This document shows positions 33,701 to 43,286 of a stretch of DNA of 64,000 nt, piece by piece. Every line of letters starts with the position of its first letter. Within the stretch, counting starts at the first letter, position 1. The notes beneath the pieces were generated by a model. The model saw only the letters and a list, made by a program, of their open reading frames with translations. It was not told the DNA's origin and ran no database searches. Origin of the DNA: Phoronis australis (taxonomy: Eukaryota; Phoronida; Phoronidae); the NCBI GenBank assembly GCA_002633005.1, contig NMRA01000096.1, positions 761,691 to 825,690 of the forward strand, given 5' to 3'. A program made the position numbers and the translations under genes.

Positions 33701-36700
33701 GAGCCATGTTAAAACAGAGCAAAGTCCAAGTTGAGAAGAGTTTCGCTATCACTGTACAAATACGACAAGAAATTAAGCCAGAATTTGAGCAGAAGTCATC
33801 TTTTAGAATATTCGGAATTGAAATGATTTAGTTCTGATCCACTCGACACCTTCATTTCTAGAATACATTTTAAAGCATTCTAGATTGGGCTATTCTACAT
33901 GGGGTAATAAAACAGTTATTTTCTCAACCTGGATCATAAACCTGTATTTAGTTACACAATCCAACTGGAACAGTTGAGCAGATTTCCTAATTTTATACTG
34001 TTATGCTAAGACTAAGTGGTGCTCATTGACTCGATCCAAGGCTACCTAAGTTTCCCTGTTATCGCACTTAAAGGTCCTTTCATATTGACTTAACTCTGGT
34101 CTGAGCAAAGCGTCGACGTAAGCAGCACAGTTAAGTGGACCATTCATACTGGCTTCGATAGTAAATGAACATCCAAGTAAACAGTAGGTGACACTGTCAT
34201 TACCGAAGTTATCGCAAGGTAACGCTGCACGCTAAGATTTTTTTCAATGTGACAATTTGGGAACATTCACATGCGCTAACTGACATTAAACTTATTTTTA
34301 AATCGATTGGTTATTATTAGAGAAAAATATAAGCAGCTATTAGTGACGGCACTACCTTGTAATTGTTGACGATAACAGAGACACCTAGCGATAACTTCGA
34401 CTGGACCGAAGTTAACTGTTCATACTGCACCGCAGCATCGACACTGTGCTGTTAAATTCACCTGTTAACTGCGATGTTAACTGGTGCTGGTAACTTCAAT
34501 CCAGGACCGGAGTTAAGCTTTCATACTGACCGCAACTCCCCAAACCATCGACGCCTCATCGTTAGTATGAAAGGCCCTTAAGTTTGTATTTTGTTTTGGG
34601 TGATTTTTCACTTTACTACATACCACAAATAAGATAAAGATTTTTGTGGCAGTAGAAGACTAAAAAACACCTCAGGAACTTCTGGTTTTAATAACAATGT
34701 TTATTTTAGACCCAGAGGTGTCTATAATGAACACGTTGCATTTTTTTTCTGTGCCAGTAATATTAAAACTGATAAATCTCATGAGCAATGTAGTGGACTT
34801 TTGAAAATTGAAAAATGACAGTTTTAGCAATTGCTTATAACTTTTTCTTTGCTGAAATAATAGTTTAACACAACGGCTATGTAGCCATAATTGTATTTCA
34901 TTAGAAAACGAGTCGAACCATTCACAGACTTCCAACAGTTTTGAATGCAGATGCTTAATAACATGTGTGTAATGGTGACATACATTTGCACAGTCCAGTC
35001 TGTAATCTCTAAAGGCATGATATGATATCTAGGCTGTAAGTACCACAACAGTTTAATGGGTAAATGCACACCCAAATCATGGGCATACAACCACAGCACA
35101 TCATTATCAGCAAAGTTCAGATCATTTTCATATTAAAATAGACAACTCATGAACTGATATCTTTCTAATAATAATGAGCTATGGTGTGGGTTTAAAACTT
35201 AAAAACCAATCCAAATTTAAAAAAAGTGTTGAGGTTGATAATACAACTAAGCTGGGGACATCGCATTTCACTCAATGGGGAATTACAAAAAAAATTAAAA
35301 CCATTCATCAACAGGTACTAGAAATTCGAAACCTATTTTGGCTAATTTTTATTGTATTTATTTGGATGAAAATGATCCTCACATAGCTTTTCACGAGGAA
35401 TTCAAATTCAGAAGCCAAACAGTTGAAGAACACCACTATCAGTCCACAATACATCAATTTATTTTTACAGCAGTTAAGCCATTGCTAACATGATAATTGA
35501 TCTACACCCTGCAATAGCACCTACGGTAAAATCTCATCAATTTAGGACACAATATGGCAGAAAAGAGAAATTTTATGTTTTCATTTTTTAATAAAAGATA
35601 AGTAGCACCAAAAAAATGCTACACCATTTTAAATGCCATAGCTACCTTCAGACAATGTTTCCAGCAACTGTGGACATTCAAAACAATAATTATTAGAAGT
35701 GTTTGAAAAATGAAAAAAGAGCAATTTTGGCAATTATTTTTGTCCGAAATTGGTGAGGTTTTACCATAATAGATCAGATTCTCTGACAAGCTAAGCAGAC
35801 CTCTTGACAGTAGGAAGTGTACTAGTAAATCTACTGACCAAGTATAATGTGTTGTGAAACTGATAAGTTTCTAATGGACAATAGAATGTTAATTCTTCAA
35901 TCCGAACAGTTGTGAAACCAGGTGACTTTTATGTTTATATAGCCCTTGATCAGGATGGAGCTCGTATGTTTTTTTTGGCGTAATCAACCGCTTCATTCTA
36001 AATTCATCCTACTTTTTAACTAGGTCATTTATGACCACCTGATGTAGTGATCAATAACTTTTTAATACGGACAGTTGGAATCTGGGCTAAACATTTGAAA
36101 CTGCATAAGAGGTGTATGAATGAAACGTAAGCATCAAATGACTTTTCAAAGTGCTGGAAATGAAAAATAACTGATTGTTCTGGACATAGTCAGAACATAG
36201 TCATAGGCTTATGTTACCATTTTATGCTTATAAAAACTTACGAGGTTCTTAAAAAGACAACAGAAAACAGAGCAAGGTACCAAAGGTTAAGATGAAGATG
36301 GTGCATGTGTTTACACTATGTGTGTCACAGATGAAAAAGCCTCCATGTGTCAGAACCCAGGTCAGTGCTGCTTGTGTCTAAATTTCATCTCTCTCTCACT
36401 CACAATAGGAATGTTTAGCATGACGTCATTTTGACGTCATTATGACGTTTTGGACCCAGTGTGACGGCATGTCTTATCTTATTTCCAGGTCCAAATTGCG
36501 TCATCTACTGCCATGACATGTCATCACTAAAGATCTGAACACAACTGCAGTCTGTCACAGTATGAGAGAAGGCAGGGGTAATCAGCCTACCAGCACCACA
36601 CACTACTTTCTAAGATGGTTTAACACTTTCTCACCAGGGCTTTCTCACCAGAGCTTTGAATCAAAGTAATACACACTGTTTAACCTGGTTAAATAGACAC

Positions 36701-38538
36701 AATACCAACAAAAAGCACCCTCCTTACATGAAGACAGCTGACAGTTATAGGGTTTGTGGCACATTTAGAGTACTTAGGTATAATTAAGGGATTACAACCA
36801 TTGTCATGCACAGTAAGAAGACTGTCAAATTCAAGGGGCCAGTGTGGCCCACAGCAAAACAACAGATGTCATGACACCTGGTGCCAATTATCTGAATGAA
36901 GTGACACATACTAACGGTAAACACTTGTGTTTCTTGGGAAGGTTTAAAGTAAAAGAAATTCACCTGATTGGCAGTGATGAAGAAATTCCATGGTAACAAT
37001 GAGGCTATCCCAAGGAGATAAAAAATAATGTAGACAAGTCGCAACCTGCAAAGAGAGTTGGTTTTATTATATCATGATAGGTCTGTAAAGTAAATCTAAA
37101 TACGACGTAAGTCCCAGTTTACAAAACAACACTTGAATTTCACACTATTTACCCACAATGCTGCAACATCTGCCGAGCAGATCTCTAGCCTCGTTTTTGC
37201 ACCATTGAAGTTTCTCACGTTATATGTTGGTACCACACTTTGCTGCTTTTTTCAAGTTTTCTTGGCTGCATTAATCGTATTCAACCTTCTTATGCCAGTG
37301 AAGTGTTACTGCTGTGTTGTGGGTTGCAACTCCAATAACAAAAAGTTGGATAGACTTGAAAAATAGCCATGGATGCCATATTTTCCAACACAATTCCTAG
37401 AATCAGGTCGACATTTCTAAAATGAGACCAGCGTAACAACTTGTATTCCTTCCTCCGAAAAAAAGAGATTTCTATCTGGAACCAGCCTATGGACAATACT
37501 TAAACTAATTCATTACAACATGTTAGGATCTAGAATAAAAAAGCACATATGTAAATAGTTTTATATGAATCTACTCTTCTATTTATTTGATATGACATTC
37601 AGAACTCCGAAGTTAGCCAAATTTGGAATTTTTCTGTGGTCTTGCATAACCTTAAGCACCGGATACAATGTAATATACAACTTATCAACTGCCAATTCAC
37701 CGACTAATAGTTCACAATCTGTTAGATATGAGTACTGATCGACCACTTCAATCATACCTTTGAACAGAATTAAAAGCAAAAGGTGAGACAATACATATCA
37801 TCGGTGGATGGAGCAGCTCATTAACCAATTTATTTTTCGATTGATGAAATAAAGCAATTTATACAATATGGATGAAAACAGTTACATGTGAATAATAGAT
37901 TTGATTTAAATACTGCATCAAAACCGGAATGATTTGATTTTTACTTTTGTCCAAAATTTGTGAAAGCACAATTTTAAACATGTGGCCAAGTAAATTACCG
38001 TGGTATTTCTGAATGTTTTAGGATTGATTCAACTTAATTGCAAGGGTAATTAAACGATCAAAGAACACCCAAAAACGTCGAAGTTCATTAACAGGTAAGT
38101 AAAATTGGTTAAATACACGAACAGTTGTCGTTATTAACAATCTTTATTCCGTTCCGTTGTATCCTTGGAACAAAGTTCGACACTCACCAGAACAAATTGG
38201 TAAAGCAACAGGTAAGTTTAAACTTTTTGGGCTTTCTGGTTTTCAGCATATTTTCTCTCAACAGTTATCACCAGCCCCTGGCAATAACTGTTGGTTTACA
38301 AGTTACCCAAGAGGATTGCCAACATTCCCCCTGGAGCTGAGGTCAAGATCGGATTGACCAGAAGGACGAACTTAAGTTAATGACTTATCACTTACTTGTC
38401 TCTCGGGACATAAGTTCGGGATGAAATGAGAACACTCCGTTCATCTTCAGTTTCACTGTCATAGTCTTGAACACTCATAGTGTCACTGTTGTTATTGGTC
38501 CTGCTTGAGAGGCTCTCAACTAACTCAACGTCACTCAT
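15645..38538 (-). CDS. SLC29A3-like: Equilibrative nucleoside transporter, SLC29 family, ENT3-like (whole gene)
   Basis: Minus-strand exons in order: 38538-38396, 37045-36964, 33592-33429, 32763-32669, 31330-31280, 31104-31019 or 29625-29540, 28330-28153, 27746-27720, 26592-26507, 25752-25635, 23899-23814, 23276-23086 and 15756-15645. Phases agree at every junction, giving 472 aa with 11 predicted membrane segments, normal for ENTs. TM1 holds the SLLPWNFFITANQ signature. TM8 has FNVGDLCGR with the Asp and Arg that bind ribose in human ENT1. The tail GAMMSFFLTCGLGLGSVLG is TM11. FIPLTCFLLFN-DLCGR, KFRNVS and VPREHVETTG resemble ENT3 more than ENT1/2, and the N-terminus carries an acidic dileucine motif (ERSVLI), so a lysosomal or endosomal nucleoside carrier is the likeliest role. 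Exons 10-12 appear twice because of an assembly overlap. ENT1/2-type cannot be excluded. Confidence 0.93.
15757..17446 (-). other. SLC29 last intron
   Basis: No coding signal. It holds a MITE (15884-16138), a dispersed repeat fragment around 16240-16430 and TA-rich stretches near 17176-17250. Confidence 0.7.
15884..16138. mobile_element. MITE, family 1 (GTTTCAT-TGACTTAAG ends)
   Basis: The left end CGTTCCAACAAAACTGACTT pairs imperfectly with the inverted right end GTTCCAAGAAACTTACCTCA. It has the same size (about 255 bp) and end sequence style as 31834-32079 and 49708-49960. No coding capacity. Confidence 0.55.
17447..17871. repeat. 49-bp minisatellite, copy B (about 9 divergent units)
   Basis: Units of the type TTCACAGCCATTAGCTYTGC followed by ATAGCCTACTTATGTGGTGC and GTTCATCA. 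The array abuts SLC29 exon 12 and each unit contains a degraded copy of that exon's end and splice donor on the minus strand. Confidence 0.9.
17872..18062 (-). CDS. SLC29A3-like: SLC29 exon 12, copy B
   Basis: Encodes PSRLLPLFSILRVGFIPLIM, then NIQPRHYLPVVF and NGYFGTLCMMNAP (TM9-10). Phase 0 in, 2 out. The donor is CCACA|GTAAGT. Same protein as 23276-23086. Confidence 0.85.
18591..18676 (-). CDS. SLC29A3-like: SLC29 exon 11, copy B
   Basis: Encodes DLFIPLTCFLLFNVGDLCGR onward to GFLQL (TM8), phase 1 to 0. Identical in protein to 23899-23814. Confidence 0.85.
18991..19287. mobile_element. Short interspersed element with CCCGGGG ends, copy B
   Basis: It begins AGTACTACACCCGGGGGGTT and ends CTCCCCGGGTACTACT, so the ends are imperfect inverted repeats. 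The interior has the palindrome-rich CCGCGCGGGTCCCGC. It is also present in copy A at 24214-24532. Any reading frame across it looks incidental. Confidence 0.5.
19362..20775. mobile_element. Non-autonomous DNA transposon with TA target duplication
   Basis: 1414 bp with 24-bp perfect terminal inverted repeats starting CCGTATTCGCCGTAATAA, flanked by TA on both sides (19360-19361 and 20776-20777). Copy A of the same locus has the empty site GCAG-TA-AGTGG at 24609-24610. No transposase is visible inside. Runs of G followed by CGCTTAT occur near both ends in direct orientation (about 19410 and 20729). TA duplication suggests the Tc1/mariner group, though the terminal sequence is not one I can assign. 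Confidence 0.88.
21813..21930 (-). CDS. SLC29A3-like: SLC29 exon 10, copy B
   Basis: Encodes VWVLGFSVLFIFLVTLSVFP and the start of the next loop (TM7), phase 0 to 1. It differs from copy A by one residue: DQDK here, DQDN at 25752-25635. Confidence 0.85.
22266..22266. other. Single-N contig junction 2
   Basis: One undetermined base lies exactly between copy B and copy A of a region holding SLC29 exons 10-12. Confidence 0.95.
22267..23085. repeat. 49-bp minisatellite, copy A (about 16-17 units)
   Basis: About twelve nearly identical 49-bp units (22267-22860) are followed by four or more divergent units approaching the exon. Copy B has far fewer units and lacks the homogenised block. Confidence 0.93.
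23086..23276 (-). CDS. SLC29A3-like: SLC29 exon 12, copy A
   Basis: Same coding content as 18062-17872. The donor GTAAGT is at 23085-23080, and a near-perfect decoy donor lies 97 bp further on, at 22988. Confidence 0.9.
23814..23899 (-). CDS. SLC29A3-like: SLC29 exon 11, copy A
   Basis: TM8, with Asp and Arg of GDLCGR corresponding to D341 and R345 of human ENT1. Phase 1 to 0. Confidence 0.93.
24214..24532. mobile_element. Short interspersed element with CCCGGGG ends, copy A
   Basis: Allelic counterpart of 18991-19287, with two small insertions. Confidence 0.5.
25635..25752 (-). CDS. SLC29A3-like: SLC29 exon 10, copy A
   Basis: TM7 and following loop, phase 0 in and 1 out. Confidence 0.93.
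26507..26592 (-). CDS. SLC29A3-like: SLC29 exon 9
   Basis: Encodes AKSLDSLEEDGSITVTTRMG and PSLLVVFKE: the end of the TM6-7 cytosolic loop. Phase 1 to 0. Confidence 0.92.
27358..27452. repeat. Long hairpin (37-nt arms, 21-nt loop)
   Basis: 27358-27394 is the inverted complement of 27416-27452 at 34 of 37 positions (core GAGAACCAGTTTC / GAAACTGGTTCTC). It lies in the SLC29 intron between exons 8 and 9. A related but decayed hairpin with AGAACCGGTTT / AAACTGGTTCT arms is in both overlap copies (about 18695-18740 and 23918-23963). Confidence 0.8.
27720..27746 (-). CDS. SLC29A3-like: SLC29 exon 8 (27-bp microexon)
   Basis: Encodes DDNLTKVKL, phase 1 to 1, with acceptor TTGTTCTAG and donor GTAAGA. 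Skipping it would keep the frame, so it may be optional. It lies in the cytosolic loop between TM6 and TM7. Confidence 0.7.
28153..28330 (-). CDS. SLC29A3-like: SLC29 exon 7
   Basis: Encodes GMGGTFAAVASIITIVVGTS and TMSALAYFLSATLVLVIALI, then FLKKTEFAKHH (TM5-6). Phase 0 to 1. Confidence 0.95.
28758..28790. repeat. AAAT/AAC microsatellite
   Basis: AATAAATAAACAAATAAATA within an SLC29 intron. Confidence 0.8.
29540..29625 (-). CDS. SLC29A3-like: SLC29 exon 6b (canonical version)
   Basis: 86 bp, phase 1 to 0, encoding ASAMLQGGMFGLAGLFPGRY and TQALMGGQ. It aligns with NSFGAILQGSLFGLAGLLPA of human ENT1 and keeps the Gln at position 158. Acceptor CGTCACAG, donor GTAAAA. Confidence 0.93.
31019..31104 (-). 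CDS. SLC29A3-like: SLC29 exon 6a (alternative version)
   Basis: 86 bp, phase 1 to 0, encoding CSAILTGASVGLACMFPSKY and VQALMSGQ. 17 of 29 residues match exon 6b, counting the split first codon. The Gln of the canonical exon is Thr here. Using both exons shifts the frame and hits a TAG within 13 codons, and skipping both also breaks frame, so the two should be mutually exclusive. Confidence 0.9.
31280..31330 (-). CDS. SLC29A3-like: SLC29 exon 5
   Basis: Encodes QITFFAFTIVTVVIIN (TM4 start), 51 bp, phase 1 to 1. Confidence 0.9.
31834..32079. mobile_element. MITE, family 1
   Basis: The left end GTTTCATAAAAAGTAACTTA pairs with the inverted right end GTTTCATGAATGTGACTGAT. About 246 bp, no coding capacity. 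Confidence 0.65.
32109..32634. mobile_element. MITE, family 2
   Basis: Ends AACTTAAGGCCTTTTCCCAT and the inverted AAACGCCTTTTCCACTGG. The interior (32435-32570) resembles 34393-34503. It ends about 35 bp from the donor side of SLC29 exon 4. Confidence 0.6.
32669..32763 (-). CDS. SLC29A3-like: SLC29 exon 4
   Basis: Encodes IPIKVRLVASFIIMLLMFAG and TVTLVLVNTDP (TM3). Phase 2 in, 1 out. Confidence 0.93.
33429..33592 (-). CDS. SLC29A3-like: SLC29 exon 3
   Basis: Encodes YFRFKFRNVSINDPAIYNKP (extracellular or lumenal loop with an N-glycosylation site NVS), then FETYFSIAAMIPNILFNVFN (TM2). Phase 0 to 2. Confidence 0.93.
34066..34583. mobile_element. MITE, family 2
   Basis: Terminal inverted repeats ACTTAAAGGTCCTTTCATAT and (inverted) ACTTAAGGGCCTTTCATACT. 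About 515 bp, non-coding, in SLC29 intron 2. Confidence 0.75.
34584..36963 (-). other. SLC29 intron 2, remainder
   Basis: AT-rich, with no coding signal seen. It includes a cluster of cAMP-response-like elements at 36421-36450. Confidence 0.7.
36421..36450. promoter_or_regulatory. Two TGACGTCA (CRE) octamers plus a TGACGTTT variant
   Basis: TGACGTCA at 36421-36428 and 36432-36439, and TGACGTTT at 36443-36450, at an 11-bp spacing (about one helical turn). They lie 0.5 kb downstream of SLC29 exon 2, within intron 2. Confidence 0.45.
36964..37045 (-). CDS. SLC29A3-like: SLC29 exon 2
   Basis: Encodes LRLVYIIFYLLGIASLLPWN and FFITANQ: TM1 with the family signature. Phase 2 to 0. Confidence 0.95.
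38396..38538 (-). CDS. SLC29A3-like: SLC29 exon 1
   Basis: Starts MSDVELVESLSSRTNNN and ends SRTYVPRD, leaving phase 2 at donor GTAAGT. It is acidic and Ser-rich, with an [DE]xxxL[LI] motif (ERSVLI) of the kind that sorts ENT3 to late endosomes and lysosomes. Confidence 0.85.
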
Positions 38539-41500
38539 TCACTATCAGCTGTTCCAATGTCACTGCAAGGCCAACTAAAAATCATGTGACTTAGATCAGT
38601 TCACTCGACCGACCCATTTCTTGGTTTCCAGTTTGACAACGATAGGCCTACATCAACGTGGAAGTCATCGAATAGAATCGATCCCTGCATGGCAAGTTTT
38701 ATTGTTGAACCGAAGCTAAGCACTTCACCCTTTATGCCCCATCAACATGCGAGGCTCACGAAGCACTTGTTATGTCAAATTGTGCCAAGTTGTTTACGTT
38801 TACACTCTCCTTCGCTCCTCTTGTTTGTTCTTGTAGCGGAAATGCTTTACAGCACATGCGCATTTTCTAAAAGGCTACTGAGAAGGCTACTGAGACCAAA
38901 GAGGTGTCTCTTATCAGTGTTGAGACCATTGCCGGGCGGCATGGGTGGGGGGGTCCGTAGTAGTTTTCTCGGGGGGGGGGGGCAATGGACCTGTCAGCGG
39001 GATGGCTTTCGACATTTTCTCTTCATAACGCCACAAACACATATATTTCTATTGAAATGGGCATTGTAACAGAGGGGATCGTCGGACGGTGAACCCGTGC
39101 ACACTCTCCCTCAGCCTAGTACGCCGGGCTACGGGCACGAATGGCTACATGGCGGCTAGTTCTTGCCACTGATTTTGTTCCTCAAAGCTCGATCATGAGT
39201 GTCAGACGAGTTTCCGCCCGTAGAACCGGTGCATTCATCGTGGTTTCCGGCAAGTAAACCTTCCATTTGTTACTCAAGGGGGATTCAGGAATTGCGCCGC
39301 GGCGCTGAGTCCCACGGGTCGGTATGGGCATATGATGTAGGCGATCGCGGGTTGGTCCCGCATGAAAACGAAAGACTTTTAACTGAACGCAAAAAAGCCT
39401 GTCTTTCAAAATACGGATAGTTTCGACAAAGCACAGTTGCCCACGCCTCTGTATCGTCCTAGGGCCACGCCCAAGATGATCGTTACCCGATGATGACTGC
39501 CACAGGCAGCACAAGTCACAAAAAAATAAGCCCGGCCAACTTGAACTGAAAAGAGGCCAAATGGGCGGCAGTTCCCATTTGCAGCAACACTCAATGGGCT
39601 CTGCGCTATAGTGCTTTGATCATTATTTCACCGATAGGCCTAGATTGGATCGATTTAGTCGAGGAGACCCAGGGGCAAGACCTACGGAGTGAGTCGGTTC
39701 AGTGGCACAGGCATATATCCACCAAGAGTCGGTCTTACATCACCGCGCCCGGCCCTGCCAGCGTCCACTGAAACAACTGAGGCTTCATTCACAAAAATCT
39801 TATCTTAGATGTCCATAGTTTCAGTTCCCGAGATACTATTCCAGATATGTCCGCACTTCAGTTTACGAAGCTATACGTTGTAAACTGCTCTTCCACGTAG
39901 CACTGATTCGGCATTCCCGCCACACACTCACATCATGCACATTAATTGACTAACATTAAAAAATAAATAAATTAATGATTAACGTACAATTTAGAGAGGC
40001 ATATATGGAACGCGCAAATCTCGATCGCCAAAAATATCTTTTAAACAATTCTTGACAAAAGTACCGTCTCGCAACGTCTAGTACAGAGTAATTCACTTTC
40101 CCCTGTGAGGAAATTTCCAAAAAAAAACAAATTCATGATTTTTGAAATACGCGAGAAGGAAAAACTGTGGTAACCACAGAGTTTCTAATCTCCCTCCCAC
40201 GTATGATAAATGTGCGCATGCGTTCACAGTCAGTTGCTTGAGGTCAAAGGTCATATTTTCCATATAAGGGAAACGGACTGTGTCTATGCCTCGCATTACC
40301 AAATAAGGAGACGTGCTTTGCCTTGAGGGAGAAAAATCGACGAAGTGGCGATCAGTTGACAAATCTTTTTTTTTGAAATTTGAAATTAAAGAAAATGCTT
40401 TGATATCAACAAAAAATTAAAATCTTTGCGAACAAACCCTAAAAAAACCAGGTGAGCAAGTTGGATTCTGTTTCAGTGGTTGAGAAACACTTTCAATATT
40501 GCAATTTAGTCGCGTTCCAGGCCTCTTTAAAGGAGGTTAATTAAACTTGAGCAGCATTGCAATGAATTACATCCTTATGTTCGGCGACAAGATTAAGGGC
40601 TCACGGGCCCATGAGCTATTTCGTAGCACAAAATAAATGGTCTTGGGAAAAACCACTTATGCAGACGAATATCAGCCAACTGATCGTGAAATCTAATAAA
40701 GCTTTTTAGCAACAGGCGCTTCTCCGATAGTTTGTTCTCTGTATATCGGTGATTTGCATAAATGCGAAGCTCCACGGTCAATACAAAGACACCTTCCTTT
40801 TTTCCAAAGATGTGGAATATGGCGAAGATGACGGCACTTATACGGTTATGTCGTCATGCTCTGCATCAACTGGGACCATTCATCACCACCACGCTCCTTT
40901 CGAAACCCAGGGAAAACGCTGGGTCAGATAGATACCATGAGATAGATAAAATTGTAACGGGAATCGGCGGAGTGTCCAGCATCGATATAATAATTTTTTT
41001 CGGACTGTTTCGTCAGAGTGAAATATGACTGTAACGTTGTGTGTTTTTAGTTTGTTTGTATCAGAACCGTGGTGATATCTTACAAAGTACGGAACAACAG
41101 AGTAGATACAAGACGGTTTATTCAACACTCAAACAACTACAAACTTACAACTCATTCTTAGTCAGCTGTTATCGACGACATCATCCTCAGTTACTTTAGT
41201 TTGGGGCCACTCTAAAATCGACCAATTCTCCAAATTCAAAGGTCAAAAAGTAAAAGATGACTTTGAATGTTGTAATTGAAGCCTAAAGTTTAAGTTTAAG
41301 CAGAGTCTCTTACCTAACAGAAACCAAACTTGATAGATTAATCCGAATTTACTGCCCAAGAGACCCGGTTATATACAATTCTGCGCTGAGAATGTTCCAA
41401 AATACGCTATAATTTAGGATTCTAAAGTTTTAGGAAAAAACCAGTAAATATGTAAAATCAAATTTCATCATCGGATATGCCAAGTTTGGGATTTAGTTAA

Positions 41501-41803
41501 TAGACATCCCTATCAATGAACTAAGCCAGTTGCCGCAAAATTGGGACAAGTTTAATCCAGTAGATGGCATTCCTGTCACAAAATAGTGTCGGTTTTAGAA
41601 ATGAACTGGTGAACACTAGCGATGGGCTATAGCCTAATCAAAGACAATTAGGCAGTTTAAATGAATTAAAATAAATATCAAAACATATGAACAGGTTAAA
41701 ATGTAAATTACCAACAAGTTAAAAGAGATCCGTGAAGGATTCACAATGAGGCCAGGTGAGGCCACAACTCACACTGTAGGCCTAAAGGCAGCAACCGCAA
41801 TGA

Positions 41804-42189
41804 TCACTGACGGTGCAAACCGACAGGCTGCGTCTCAGCCTCAGCACCAAGCCCATCCACCTCCCTCATTGCATACGGAAGAGAGTTCCAAAGCCTCGCA
41901 CGGAAACCCTCAAAGGAGTTCAGACCGTATCTGGTAGTGCGCACATGGTGGACACAGAGAGTGACACCACCGGACCTCGACAGGTCGGTACGGGGAGTGA
42001 GTCTGGCCTCAAACAGGCCCACATGAAACTAGCGGACAGTCGGGGCAAGGCTCTGAAAACCTCGAGAATCGCTCGCTTCCTCATTTGCTCTAAAGAAGAA
42101 ACATTCGCTCTTTCTAATAACAATTCACAGTGACTAGTAAAATCCTGGAACATAAACTCTGTACTAGCAACTCGGGATATAATCATCAT
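41804..42189 (-). pseudogene. Non-LTR retrotransposon ORF2 C-terminal relic
   Basis: One frame gives SHCELLLERANVSSLEQMRK and SASFMWACLRP. Another gives VRTTRYGLNSFEGFRARLWN then SLPYAMRE. The RTTRYGLNSF-R-RLWNSLP pattern is typical of the extreme C-terminus of LINE reverse transcriptases (CR1/Jockey-like groups). The two parts are in different frames, so it is a dead fragment. Confidence 0.75.
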
Positions 42190-43139
42190 TCACACGCAGA
42201 AATCCCGAACGATATCACAGTAGTTAAAATGACTCGGGCTTAGGATAAACTGATTTGAGAAATTGAAATCGTAAAAAATCAATAACGCTTTTTCTAAACG
42301 GTTTTTAGTAAGCTTTTCAGCGTTTGCGTTTTAAAGACTGACAAATGCTTAATAAGAACTACACTAAATCTTGACGTCACTGGATATTTTGATAACTTCG
42401 CCTCCGTGTTACCGAAGTGTTAATTCTAAACGGTTGACCAGTGCTACTGAGCAAACAATAGCATCAAAAGGTTTAGTGTTTTCTATTACCCGGAACGAGG
42501 GGAACAGTCAGTAGCTGGTTGCATGAAATAGTCCCAAATAGGGTTTCAAAGTGTTCGTTCAGTCAACTTTTCACAAAATTCGTGGACTTGTGAAAAGACT
42601 GATTATTCATTTTAATGCTGTTTTATTCTGATTACTAAATCAAGTTTCCTATTTGATACGCATCGTGAGAAAACTCTACGTTGAATTCTCAACATTGCAG
42701 AAAATAAATGGGTGTTTTTGTGTAACGCCCCTAATTTAAGAACTAAGTCCCTATTTATTTTCCTTGAAATAGTGTCGTTAGTCAAAACGGAACTCGTAAA
42801 AAGATAGAAAATATAACATTTGTGGGTAAACAAAGAGTGACATAAATAAGTGGAAGATTTAGGGAACTTAGTTGAACTCCTAGGCTATTTCATACTACCC
42901 GGCACAGAAACCCTAATCCTAAAAGACCCCCTTTGAAAAATGCCAGTCAACCGAGGGACCAAAGTATGTCTGGCATCATTCGGATACAACCTGGAAAAAT
43001 ATAAATCTAAGTCACCCTAAGGTAAAGAAATCAGAAACAGTAATCAATCATTATGGATGCTTATGTTCGTGATTTCAGTCAACATACGGAGAAATGCCGT
43101 ATTGGGCTGGCAGCTTGCCAATGTGAATTTTTTGGTGAT

Positions 43140-43286
43140 TAGAGGGGGGACAAGGAGGCCATGCCCCCCTAAATTCACCCAGATTCCTTTTGGCAGTTCG
43201 GGGGTACTAACACCTGAAGGGCAAAATCATGGCTAATATTGTTCTGCCGTGCCCCCTAACTCAAAATCCTGGATCCGTCCCTGGGA
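43140..43286 (-). mobile_element. GGGGCGGATCC-type repeat, minus orientation
   Basis: On the minus strand it reads CCAGGGACGGATCCAGGATT, then GGGGGCACGGC, and ends GGGGGGCATGGCCTCCTTG and CCCCCCTCT. Same layout as 46617-46766. Confidence 0.65.

Noticed and set aside
38689-39069. A 126-aa frame upstream of SLC29 exon 1
   Set aside because: Its C-terminal half comes from G-runs, and it matches nothing I recognise.
39182-39600. Open frames on both strands and a tRNA-like GCGGGTTGGTCCCGC phrase near 39350
   Set aside because: The phrase resembles a B box, but no cloverleaf or A box could be drawn around it, and the frames have no recognisable content.
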